Positions 1 to 7,034 are shown, numbered from the stretch's first letter. The stretch: 8,503 nucleotides of DNA from an uncultured Massilia sp. (GCA_946886065.1 CAMPHU010000199.1:1-8503); one strand, 5' to 3'. The notes: generated by a model not told the origin, from the sequence alone. Translations and numbers: made by a program.

Positions 1-1
1 G

Positions 2-1690
2 CTGGTCCAGACCGACGACCTGTCCAAGACCTACGGCACCCCGGAGATGGAAGAGATCACCAGCTACTTCAACGAGCGCCGCTGGCTCGGCTGGGACCTG
101 CTGTGCGGGAAAGTCGACCAGCACCACAAGCTGTGGAGCTACCTGCTCGAATCGCACGCCACCGAAGAGGAGCTGCTCTGGTTCCGCGACAATCCCTGCC
201 CGCCCGACATCATCGGCGTGAACTACTACATCACCAGCGAACGCTGGCTGGACCACCGTCCGGAACGCTATCCGGAATCGCACCGCCATGTGTACCGCGG
301 CGTTCCCCATGCCGACATCGAGACGCCGCGCGCGCTGGCCACGCCGACGCCGGGCATCGCGCCGCTGCTGATGGAGACCTGGGAGCGCTACGGCCTGCCG
401 ATCGCCATCACCGAGGCCCACATCGACGCCAACCGCGAAGACCAGCTGCGCTGGCTGCTGGAGATCTGGAACTCGGCCCGCAAGGCGCGCAACCAGGGCG
501 CCGACGTGCGCGCCGTCACCGTCTGGGCGCTGCTCGGCTCCTTCGACTGGAACTGCCTGGTGACCGAATGCCGCGGCTACTATGAGCCGGGACCCTTCGA
601 CGTGCGCGGCGGCACACCCCGTCCGACCGCGGTGGCGACCCTGATGCGCGAGCTGTCCAGCGGCCGTCCACTGAGCAATCCGGTGCTGCAGGGCGAAGGC
701 TGGTGGCGCCGCCCGGGACGTTTCCTGTGCAAGCCGGTGGCGACCAGCACCGCGGTGGCCGACCTGGCCGTGCGCAGCCAGTTCAAGTCGGCGCTCGTGC
801 AGCCGATCCTGATCACCGGCGCTACCGGCACCCTGGGCTCGGCCTTCGCGCGCATCTGCGAGAAGCGCAACCTGGCCTACCACGTGCTGACGCGCCAGGA
901 GATGGACATCACCGACCCGGCCTCGGTGGAAAGCGCGATCCAGCGCTTCAAGCCCTGGGCCATCATCAACGCGGGCGGCTATGTGCGCGTCGACGAGGCC
1001 GAGCAGGACAGCGAGCGCTGCATGCGCGAGAACACCCTGGGCCCGACCATCCTGTCGCTGGCCTGCATCCGCCACAGCTTGCGCTTCATGACCTTCTCGA
1101 CCGACCTGGTGTTCGACGGCACCAAGGGCCGGCCCTACGTGGAGTCGGACCCGGTCAATCCGCTGGGCGTCTACGGCCGCAGCAAGGTCGAGGCCGAGCA
1201 GCGCGTGCTGGACGCCGACCCGCAAGCCCTGGTGATACGCACCAGTTCCTTCTTCGGCCCCTGGGACCAGCACAACTTCGTGACCCAGGCGCTGAATGCG
1301 CTCGACAACGGCCTGCCCTTCCAGGCGGCGGGCGACATGACGGTGTCGCCGACCTATGTGCCCGACCTGGTGAACGTGTCGCTCGACCTCCTGATCGACC
1401 GCGAGCGCGGCGTCTGGCATCTGACGAATGCCGAGGCGGTGAGCTGGGCCGAACTGGCAAGGCGCGCCTGCGCGGCTGCCGGAGTGGATCCGCGCCGGCT
1501 GGAGGAAGTGTCCGCGGAATCCTGCGGATACGCCGCAAGGCGGCCGGAGTTCAGTGCGCTGAGCAGCGAGCGCGGGCTGCTGCTGCCCTCGCTGGACGAT
1601 GCGCTCAGGCGCTATAGGGAGGCGGTGGAACAGCGGGCCAACGGCGTCGACGCCGAACGTCCGGGGGAGGCGGCGCATTACGCCAGCTGA
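2..1690 (+). CDS. Family 1 glycoside hydrolase-like / RmlD-like sugar-nucleotide reductase fusion (5' partial)
   Basis: The frame is open to the first base, so the start lies upstream; 562 residues are visible. Residues about 1-220 resemble the C-terminal half of a GH1 beta-glycosidase: DIIGVNYY (69-76), ITEAH with the expected nucleophile Glu138, then WALLGSFDW (175-183) where GH1 enzymes have a W-S-L-x-D-N-F-E-W-like motif. The acid/base Glu (NEP motif) would lie off the window. After a linker of about 45 residues, 268-540 form an RmlD-like extended SDR: GATGTLG (273-279) for NAD(P)H, STDLVFDG (366-373), catalytic YGRSK (Tyr391, Lys395), and a C-terminal RPEFSAL. RmlD reduces dTDP-4-dehydrorhamnose to dTDP-L-rhamnose in the cytoplasm, but the true substrate here is not evident. 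The stop is a TGA-TAA tandem followed by a terminator. Fusion architecture is clear; joint function is unknown. An alternative reading is two enzymes of one surface-sugar route, or a non-hydrolytic GH1 fold. Confidence 0.85.
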   Translation: MVQTDDLSKTYGTPEMEEITSYFNERRWLGWDLLCGKVDQHHKLWSYLLESHATEEELLWFRDNPCPPDIIGVNYYITSERWLDHRPERYPESHRHVYRGVPHADIETPRALATPTPGIAPLLMETWERYGLPIAITEAHIDANREDQLRWLLEIWNSARKARNQGADVRAVTVWALLGSFDWNCLVTECRGYYEPGPFDVRGGTPRPTAVATLMRELSSGRPLSNPVLQGEGWWRRPGRFLCKPVATSTAVADLAVRSQFKSALVQPILITGATGTLGSAFARICEKRNLAYHVLTRQEMDITDPASVESAIQRFKPWAIINAGGYVRVDEAEQDSERCMRENTLGPTILSLACIRHSLRFMTFSTDLVFDGTKGRPYVESDPVNPLGVYGRSKVEAEQRVLDADPQALVIRTSSFFGPWDQHNFVTQALNALDNGLPFQAAGDMTVSPTYVPDLVNVSLDLLIDRERGVWHLTNAEAVSWAELARRACAAAGVDPRRLEEVSAESCGYAARRPEFSALSSERGLLLPSLDDALRRYREAVEQRANGVDAERPGEAAHYAS

Positions 1691-1714
1691 TAACGATTGC
1701 TTTCTGCCAAGTTG

Positions 1715-1748
1715 CCGCGCTTTTCCTTTGGGGGAGCGCGGTTTTTTT
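1715..1748 (+). terminator. Intrinsic terminator of the hydrolase-reductase gene
   Basis: CCGCGCT (1715-1721) pairs perfectly with AGCGCGG (1735-1741). The inner bases can extend the stem through G-U pairs and two G-C pairs to a TTT loop at 1727-1729. Seven T residues (1742-1748) follow directly. It lies 25 nt after the TGA stop of the upstream gene. Read on the - strand the hairpin has no U-tract, so it should stop + strand transcripts only, before they run antisense into msbA. Confidence 0.85.
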
Positions 1749-1778
1749 ATGTGTTGGTGGTGTACTTGCGACCAAGTT

Positions 1779-3506
1779 CTACGTCTCTTCCACCGCCGCA
1801 AACTGCAGCCGATACAGGTTCGCATACATCCCGTTCGCCCCCAGCAGCTCCTCGTGCGTCCCCTGCTCGACGATCCGCCCGTGCTCCATCACGACGATGC
1901 GGTCCGCCCTTTCGATGGTCGACAAGCGGTGCGCGATCACGATCGTGGTGCGGCCCGCCATCAGGGTGTCGAGCGCCGCCTGCACCGCGCGTTCGGATTC
2001 GTTGTCCAGCGCCGAGGTGGCCTCGTCCAGGATCAGGATCGGCGCGTCCTTGTAGATCGCGCGCGCGATCGCCACGCGCTGGCGCTGGCCGCCCGACAGG
2101 CGCGAGCCGTTCTCGCCGATGCGCGTCTGCACGCCTTCCGGCAGCTTGGCCACCACGTCCGTCAGGTGCGCGGCCTTGACCGCCGCCGCCAGGCGCTCGT
2201 CGTCGATCTGCTCGGCGCCGTAGGCGATGTTGGCCGCCAGCGTGTCGTCGAACAGCACCACGTTCTGGCTCACCATCGCCAGCTGGGCGCGCAGGCTGTC
2301 CAGGCGGATGTCGGGGTAAGGCACGCCGTCCAGCAGCAGCCTGCCGCCTTCCGGATCGTAGAAGCGCGTCACCAGGTTCACGAACGTGGACTTGCCGCCG
2401 CCCGACATGCCCACCAGCGCCACCGTCTGGCCGGGCTGGATATCGAGCGAGACATCGTTGAGCGCCAGGCTGGGCGCGCCCGGGTAGCGGAAGGCCACGC
2501 GCTCGAACACCAGGCGGCCCTTGGCGCGTTTCATTTCATGGCTGCCGGTATCGAGCTCGGTCGGCGCATCGATGATCTCGAACACGGTCTCGGCGGCCGC
2601 CAGCCCGCGCTGCATCGGGCCGTTGACCTCGGCCAGCGACTTCAGGGGGGTGAGCAGCATCAGCATCATGGTCACGAAGTTGGTGAACTCGCCCACCGTC
2701 ATCTCGGCGCGGATCGCCAGCACGATCACCAGCGACAAGGCCATCGCCGTGGCGATCTGGGTCACCGGCGTGGTGGCCGCGAAGGCCACCGTCATGCGCT
2801 GGGCGAAGCCGCGCAGGGCCTCGCTGCGCGCGCGGAAGCGCGCGCGCTCGTAGCGCTCGCCCGAGAACACGCGGATCACCTGGTGGCCGCGCGCGGCCTC
2901 TTCCACCACGCCGGTCATCTCGGCGGTGACGCGCTGGCTTTCACGGTTCAGGCGGCGCAGGCGGCCGGTGGTGGTGCGCACGATCACGGCGGTCAGCGGC
3001 ACCACGACGATCGCCACCAGGGTCAGCTTCCAGTTCAGGTAGAGCAGCGCGCCCAGCAGGCCGATCACCACCAGCACGTCGCGCACGCAGGCCACGAACA
3101 CCGACTGGATCATGTCCACCACCTGGCGCACGTCGTTGACCACGGTGTTGATGATCTTGCCGGTGGTCTCCTGCTGGAAGCGCGCCACCGGCAGGCGCAG
3201 CACGCGCTCGAAGGCCATCGCGCGCAGGTCGTTCAGCACGCGCGACAGCACCCAGTTGTTCAGGTAGGCGGTGGAGAAGGTGCCGATCCCGCGCAGGATG
3301 AAGATCGAGACCAGCACGCCCGGGACCCACCACAGGCTGAACGGGACCTTTTCCTTGAAGCCCAGGTCGAGCAGCAGTTCCAGCGCCTTGCCCAGCAGCG
3401 GCTGGGTGGCCGCGGTGAGCGCCATCGCCAGCAGCGACATCCAGGCGCGCGACTGATAAGGCTTGAGGACCGCCAGCAGGCGTTTCACGATAAGGCTAGT
3501 TTTCAC
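1779..3506 (-). CDS. msbA: Lipid A-core flippase, ABC exporter MsbA
   Basis: This is an ABC half-exporter with the membrane domain (about 1-305) fused to the ATPase (about 330-575). MsbA homodimers flip lipid A-core from the cytoplasmic to the periplasmic leaflet of the inner membrane. All ATPase motifs are intact: Walker A GMSGGGKST (366-374), Q-loop Gln414, signature LSGGQ (470-474), Walker B ILILDE with catalytic Glu495, D-loop SALD (498-501) and H-loop His526. At 575 residues it matches MsbA (582 in E. coli). Start choice: a TTG at 3521 would add five residues, but GTG at 3506 has a GAAGGA Shine-Dalgarno five bases upstream, so it is preferred. That start lies inside the end of the upstream ligase gene (11-nt overlap), implying translational coupling. 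The ligase neighbour supports lipid A-core as cargo over other ABC exporter substrates. The TAG stop at 1781-1779 has no clear terminator after it on this strand. Confidence 0.93.
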   Translation of the reverse strand: MKTSLIVKRLLAVLKPYQSRAWMSLLAMALTAATQPLLGKALELLLDLGFKEKVPFSLWWVPGVLVSIFILRGIGTFSTAYLNNWVLSRVLNDLRAMAFERVLRLPVARFQQETTGKIINTVVNDVRQVVDMIQSVFVACVRDVLVVIGLLGALLYLNWKLTLVAIVVVPLTAVIVRTTTGRLRRLNRESQRVTAEMTGVVEEAARGHQVIRVFSGERYERARFRARSEALRGFAQRMTVAFAATTPVTQIATAMALSLVIVLAIRAEMTVGEFTNFVTMMLMLLTPLKSLAEVNGPMQRGLAAAETVFEIIDAPTELDTGSHEMKRAKGRLVFERVAFRYPGAPSLALNDVSLDIQPGQTVALVGMSGGGKSTFVNLVTRFYDPEGGRLLLDGVPYPDIRLDSLRAQLAMVSQNVVLFDDTLAANIAYGAEQIDDERLAAAVKAAHLTDVVAKLPEGVQTRIGENGSRLSGGQRQRVAIARAIYKDAPILILDEATSALDNESERAVQAALDTLMAGRTTIVIAHRLSTIERADRIVVMEHGRIVEQGTHEELLGANGMYANLYRLQFAAVEET

Positions 3507-4749
3507 GTTTTTCCTTCGCAATCAGGCAGAAGCCCATGAGCAGGAAGATCATCAGCGCATAGAACATGCAGCCCTTGAGCGACCAGAAAATCACTTCGGT
3601 CAAGCCGAAACTGAAATAAGACAGCACGACCAGCATGCCGGCCAGCGCCGGCGCGAACTGCGGCATGCCCTTGTGGATGCCGCCTCCCAGCTCGCGCGCG
3701 AAGAACATGAAGGGCGCCAGAAGGATGCCGGCCCAGGCCAGCAAGCCCCATATTCCGCCCGTCGCGAGCGCCTGCAGGGCGTCATTATGCAGGTGTTCCA
3801 CCAACAGGATCGCCGGATCGAGATCGCCCGCCTCCACATGGCGGCGCAGTTCCATGCGCATCGCCACGGGATCCAGGCCCGTGAACGGGCGCTCGGCGAT
3901 CAGCATGGTGGCGCCCTTCCACAGTTCGAGGCGGATGCCGAGGCTGCTGAATGCGCTGCCGCCGTCCATCCAGGTGCGCACTTCGGCGACGCCCAGTTCG
4001 GCGCGCTCCTGCATGCCGGTGGAGGGAACGAAGAAGGCCGCGCCGATCAGGGCGAAACTGCCTGTCAGCAGCAGGCGTACGCGCTTGCTGTGCAGCAGCT
4101 GGGCGTAGCTCAGGAACAGCAGGCCGGCCAGGGGCAGCGCGACCAGGCCCCCACGGGAGCCGGTGGCGAGCGAGGCCGCCAGTCCTGCCGCCACGCCCAG
4201 CGCGGCCGGCAGGGCCTTGCGGGTGCTGTGGCGGTAATCGACCGCCGCCGCCAGCGCCACCAGCGCCAGGCACATGGCCAGGTCGCCGAAGGTGATCGGA
4301 TTCAGCCAGCCGCCCGGACGGTCCATGTGCAGCCCGATGCGCTGCCACAGCACGAGGGGCAGCGCGGCCACGGCGCCGCCGAGCACACCCCACCACAGCA
4401 CCGCGCGCGGCGGACGCGCCAGCAGCACCAGCATGGCCGCGCTCAGGCCCATCAGCATGCGCGACGGATTGTCGAGGCGCGACATGTCGGCCTCGGGGCG
4501 CAGCAGCACGAAGACGGCGGCCAGCGCCAGCTGGAAGGCGAAGGCGGCGACCACCCAGCGCACCGCCTTCCAGTGCGGCGCCAGCGCCGTCCAGGCCTGG
4601 CGCGGCACGAACAGCAGCGTGAGCACGAACAGGACGCTGGAAAATCCGATCCCGGAGGGGGTGATGAGGCTAAGGAAAGGGAATAAAAACACCTGGAGGC
4701 CGATCCACAGCTGCATCGGCGCCCACGTTTGCATCGGCTTATTGTTCAT
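3496..4749 (-). CDS. waaL: O-antigen ligase family membrane protein (WaaL-type)
   Basis: A 417-residue, strongly hydrophobic protein with about ten to twelve predicted membrane helices. It would transfer undecaprenyl-linked O-polysaccharide to lipid A-core on the periplasmic face of the inner membrane. The Wzy_C/WaaL region shows GSRGG (197-201), GIRLELWKG (271-279) with a large periplasmic loop around it, and HLHND (319-323). His321-Asn322, nine residues, then Gly332-Ile-Trp-Gly335 fits the known WaaL motif H[NSQ]X9GXX[GTY] exactly. Wzy polymerases share this fold, but the tight link to msbA favours a ligase. ATG at 4749 is used because an in-frame TGA lies directly before it; no strong Shine-Dalgarno is visible, and Met6 (4734) is a fallback start. 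The gene is transcribed with msbA (11-nt overlap) and diverges from the glycosyltransferase. Confidence 0.82.
   Translation of the reverse strand: MNNKPMQTWAPMQLWIGLQVFLFPFLSLITPSGIGFSSVLFVLTLLFVPRQAWTALAPHWKAVRWVVAAFAFQLALAAVFVLLRPEADMSRLDNPSRMLMGLSAAMLVLLARPPRAVLWWGVLGGAVAALPLVLWQRIGLHMDRPGGWLNPITFGDLAMCLALVALAAAVDYRHSTRKALPAALGVAAGLAASLATGSRGGLVALPLAGLLFLSYAQLLHSKRVRLLLTGSFALIGAAFFVPSTGMQERAELGVAEVRTWMDGGSAFSSLGIRLELWKGATMLIAERPFTGLDPVAMRMELRRHVEAGDLDPAILLVEHLHNDALQALATGGIWGLLAWAGILLAPFMFFARELGGGIHKGMPQFAPALAGMLVVLSYFSFGLTEVIFWSLKGCMFYALMIFLLMGFCLIAKEKREN
3512..3517 (-). promoter_or_regulatory. Ribosome binding site of msbA
   Basis: GAAGGA on the - strand ends five bases before the GTG at 3506-3504. 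It lies within the last codons of the O-antigen ligase gene. It decides the GTG start against the more upstream TTG at 3521, which would place this site inside the coding region. Confidence 0.7.
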
Positions 4750-4796
4750 TCAGGTTCATGTGGGATATTCTTGCCACCTTGAGCGATTCATTCAGG
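4745..4796. repeat. 10-bp direct repeat flanking the divergent region
   Basis: TTCATTCAGG occurs at 4745-4754 and again at 4787-4796, start to start 42 bp. The first copy overlaps the ligase start codon. The second copy overlaps the Shine-Dalgarno of the glycosyltransferase. The match is exact and directly visible; a regulatory meaning is only inferred from position and spacing. Confidence 0.55.
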
Positions 4797-4801
4797 AAGC
4801 C
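4750..4801. promoter_or_regulatory. Divergent intergenic region, presumed back-to-back promoters
   Basis: These 52 nt separate the divergent starts of the ligase gene (4749, - strand) and the glycosyltransferase gene (4802, + strand), and are more AT-rich than the surrounding DNA. At least one promoter for each direction should lie here or in the flanking 5' coding ends. The best + strand candidate is GATATT (4764-4769), four of six matches to a -10 box, 16 nt after a weak TTGTTC (4742-4747). No convincing - strand promoter was found. The exact promoters are not established. Confidence 0.4.
4794..4797 (+). promoter_or_regulatory. Ribosome binding site of the glycosyltransferase gene
   Basis: AGGA (extending as AGGAAG) lies four bases before ATG 4802. 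It fixes the start there although the frame stays open far upstream, antisense to the ligase gene. Confidence 0.65.
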
Positions 4802-5635
4802 ATGCAGCAAGCAGCGACAATCTCGGTCGTGATCACGACGTACAACCGGCCGGACGCCCTCACGGCGGTGGTGGAAGCCTGTTTTTTACAGGACGACAAG
4901 AATTTTGAAATCATTATCGCCGATGACGGCTCCGGTGCCAACACAAGGGACTGCATCGACCGGCTGCGCGCGCGCTCGCCGGTACTGCTCAAGCACGTGT
5001 GGCAGCCGGACGACGGTTTCCGCGCCGCGATGGCGCGCAACCGCGGCACCCTGGCGGCAACCGGCGACTATATCATCTTCCTCGACGGCGACTGCATTCC
5101 GCAGCGCGACTTCATCGCGCGCCACCGCGCCCTGGCGCAGCCGGGCTTCCTGGTGTCCGGCAGCCGCATCCTGCTCAGCCAGCGCTTCACCGAACAGGTG
5201 CTGGCCGAGCACATCGACGTGCCGGCGCTCGGCCTGTTCGACAAGCTGCGCTACCGCCTGCGCGGCGACATGAACAAGGTGCTGCAGCTGATGCTGCGCT
5301 GGCCCGACCTGGGCCGCGTGCGCCGAAAGTTCAGCTGGCGCCGCATCAAGAGCTGCAACCTGGCCGTGTGGCGCGCCGACCTCGAGAAGGTGAACGGCTT
5401 CGACGAGAGCTTCGTCGGCTGGGGCCACGAGGATTCCGACCTGGTGGTGCGCCTGTTCCATGCAGGCGTGCTGCGCAAAGACGGCGCCCTGGCCACCGAG
5501 GTGCTGCACCTGTGGCACCGCGAGGCCAGGCGCGACGAGGAATCCAGCAACCGCAAGGTGGTCCTGCAGCGCGCCGCCGACAAGACCACCCAGGCGGCGC
5601 GCGGCCTGCGCGAGCACCAGGGCGAATCCGCCTGA
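4802..5635 (+). CDS. Family 2 glycosyltransferase (GT-A fold)
   Basis: A 277-residue soluble or peripheral cytoplasmic glycosyltransferase. The N-terminus shows the GT2 nucleotide-sugar site: ISVVITTYNRPDAL (7-20) and ADDGS (40-44). The metal-binding DxD is DGD (95-97) in IIFLDGDCIP. The C-terminal half has CNLAVWRADLEKVNGFDE (185-202) and GWGHEDSDL (206-214), the acceptor/catalytic block of the galactosyltransferase C-terminal (Glyco_transf_7C-like) group, with Glu210-Asp211 the likely catalytic acids. Sugar and acceptor cannot be told from sequence. Its place back-to-back with the O-antigen ligase and msbA suggests LPS core or another surface glycan. ATG 4802 is chosen because the homology begins there and AGGA precedes it. 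The stop overlaps the next start (TGATG), so it is probably cotranslated with the PepSY pair. Confidence 0.88.
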   Translation: MQQAATISVVITTYNRPDALTAVVEACFLQDDKNFEIIIADDGSGANTRDCIDRLRARSPVLLKHVWQPDDGFRAAMARNRGTLAATGDYIIFLDGDCIPQRDFIARHRALAQPGFLVSGSRILLSQRFTEQVLAEHIDVPALGLFDKLRYRLRGDMNKVLQLMLRWPDLGRVRRKFSWRRIKSCNLAVWRADLEKVNGFDESFVGWGHEDSDLVVRLFHAGVLRKDGALATEVLHLWHREARRDEESSNRKVVLQRAADKTTQAARGLREHQGESA

Positions 5636-6336
5636 TGGCCGCCTCCCGCATGCCGCTGTGGGTGCGGCGCACCCATAAATGGCTGTCGCTGGTGGTCGGC
5701 ATCCAGGCCCTGCTCTGGGTGCTGGGCGGCCTGTACATGGTGGCGGTGCCGATCGAGATCGTGCACGGCGACCACCTGGCGCGCAGCGAGCGCCCCGCCT
5801 TGCGCGCCGATGCGGCGCGCATCGATCCGGCCGCATTGGCGGCGCGCTATCCGGGATCGAGCGGTTTCGTCTTCAAGCAGCTGGGCGGGCGCGAGGTGGT
5901 CGAAGTCCGGCAAGGCAAGCAGGTGCTGCTGGCCGACGCCGCCAGCGGCGCGGCGCTCGCGCCGCTCGGCCGCGCCCAGGTCGAGGCGCTGGCGCGGACG
6001 GCCTACCTGGGCGACGGCAAGCTGCGCGCCGCCGAATGGCTCACCACCTCGCCGCGCGAGGTCGGCGGCCGTCCCGCCCCGCTGTGGGCCGTGCACTTCG
6101 ACGACATGGTCTCGACCACCCTGTATTACTCGCCTTATAGCGGCGAACTGGTGACCCGCCGGCACGCCCTGTGGCGCTGGTTCGACTTCGTCTGGATGCT
6201 GCACATCATGGATTACGAGGAGCGCGAGGATGTCAATAACGGACTGCTGCGCACCGGCGCCATCGCCGGGTTCGCGATGACGCTCAGCGGCGTGTGGCTG
6301 CTGGCGCTGTGGCTGCGCAAGAGGAGCAAGCGATGA
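5635..6336 (+). CDS. PepSY-domain membrane protein, first copy
   Basis: A 233-residue protein with two membrane helices (about 18-40 and 205-227) around a periplasmic PepSY-like domain. The domain ends in WAVHFDDMVSTTLYYS (151-166) and SGELVTRR (169-176), the strand pattern typical of PepSY. Just before the second helix is FDFVWMLHIMDYEER (183-197). His14 beside helix one and His190 near helix two are shared with the next gene. The basic tail RKRSKR fits an N-in, C-in topology. PepSY membrane proteins include siderophore-iron reductases and protease-associated factors; which of these applies is unknown. ATG 5635 shares one base with the glycosyltransferase TGA. Met6 (5650) is an alternative start, as neither has a strong Shine-Dalgarno. 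The stop overlaps the next start by four bases (ATGA). Confidence 0.85.
   Translation: MAASRMPLWVRRTHKWLSLVVGIQALLWVLGGLYMVAVPIEIVHGDHLARSERPALRADAARIDPAALAARYPGSSGFVFKQLGGREVVEVRQGKQVLLADAASGAALAPLGRAQVEALARTAYLGDGKLRAAEWLTTSPREVGGRPAPLWAVHFDDMVSTTLYYSPYSGELVTRRHALWRWFDFVWMLHIMDYEEREDVNNGLLRTGAIAGFAMTLSGVWLLALWLRKRSKR
6322..6326 (+). promoter_or_regulatory. Ribosome binding site of the second PepSY gene
   Basis: AGGAG lies six bases before ATG 6333, inside the last codons of the first PepSY gene. It selects ATG 6333 over the in-frame ATG at 6294, which would add 13 residues that have no counterpart in the first copy. Confidence 0.75.
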
Positions 6337-7034
6337 CCAGGATGATGCGCATCGCCCACAAGTGGCTGGGCCTGCTGATCGGCCTGCAGTTCGTGCTGTG
6401 GGTGGCGAGCGGCCTCGTCATGAGCCTGCTCGACATGCACAAGGTGCATGGACTGAACAGCCGCGCGCCGGCCGCCGCGGCGCGGCCCTGGATCGCGGAC
6501 GCACTGCCGGTGGGGCAGGTGCTGGCCGCGCAGGAGCGGCCGGTGGACCGGGTCGCGACGGCCTGGCTGGACCGGCTGCCGGTGTACCGGCTGTCGCAGG
6601 GGAAGGCCAGCTGGCTGCTGGACGCGCGCGACGGACGGCGGGTGCAGGTCGATGCGGGCATGGCGGCGCGGCTGGCGGCGGCGTCGTACAGGGGGAACAT
6701 GCCGATGCTGGCGCCGCAGCTGCTGGCGTCCACGCCGGAGGTGCGGGGGCATGAAGGGCGCGTGTGGCGCGTGTCTGTGCTCGACGCCGATACCACCACG
6801 ATCTATGTGTCCGAGCAGACGGGCGAGGTGCTGCCGCACCGGAACAGCACCTGGCGCCTGTTCGATTTCTTCTGGATGCTGCACATCATGGATTACCGGG
6901 AGCGGACGGATTTCAATCATCCGCTGGTTATCACCAGCGCCGGAGCCGGCCTGCTGCTGACACTTGGGGGCTTGTGGCTGCTGGTGGCCACGTTCAGGGT
7001 GGCGGAGTTTGTGCCGAAGAAGAGAAAGCGCTAA
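6333..7034 (+). CDS. PepSY-domain membrane protein, second copy
   Basis: A 233-residue paralogue of the preceding gene, identical in length and layout. Helix one is about 11-33 with HKWLGLLIGLQ (9-19). The periplasmic PepSY-like part includes VWRVSVLDADTTTIYVSEQ (144-162) and TGEVLPHR (163-170). Then come FDFFWMLHIMDYRER (177-191), helix two (about 198-220), and a basic tail ending KKRKR. His9 and His184 align with His14 and His190 of the first copy. The periplasmic parts have diverged strongly, while both membrane ends are conserved, so the two may form a heterodimer or have split functions. The ATG at 6333 overlaps the previous stop and has AGGAG at ideal spacing. It is the last gene of the unit; its TAA is followed by the REP-like hairpins. 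Exact role unknown. Confidence 0.85.
   Translation: MTRMMRIAHKWLGLLIGLQFVLWVASGLVMSLLDMHKVHGLNSRAPAAAARPWIADALPVGQVLAAQERPVDRVATAWLDRLPVYRLSQGKASWLLDARDGRRVQVDAGMAARLAAASYRGNMPMLAPQLLASTPEVRGHEGRVWRVSVLDADTTTIYVSEQTGEVLPHRNSTWRLFDFFWMLHIMDYRERTDFNHPLVITSAGAGLLLTLGGLWLLVATFRVAEFVPKKRKR

Noticed and set aside
103..585. Second-frame open frames inside the hydrolase-reductase gene.
   Set aside because: They are Arg/Ala/His-rich shadows of the main frame with no recognisable motifs.
1599..3539. A 646-codon open frame on the + strand across the whole of msbA, and similar long frames opposite the ligase and the chemoreceptor.
   Set aside because: The translations are rich in Arg, His, Ala and Gln with no domain, as expected from the antisense of high-GC codons. 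The opposite strand carries complete, motif-rich proteins.
4744..4793. Two tiny reading frames of 11 and 6 codons, overlapping in the leader of the ligase gene on the - strand.
   Set aside because: No convincing ribosome site precedes them, and frames this short are expected by chance. The second overlaps the ligase start, so a leader-peptide role cannot be supported.
4274..4801. A long N-terminal extension of the glycosyltransferase frame, antisense to the ligase.
   Set aside because: The extension has low-complexity, shadow-like composition. Glycosyltransferase homology and a ribosome site begin exactly at ATG 4802.
6294..6332. A longer start for the second PepSY gene at ATG 6294.
   Set aside because: It would add 13 residues over the end of the first copy. 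ATG 6333 has an AGGAG at ideal spacing and gives a length matching its paralogue.
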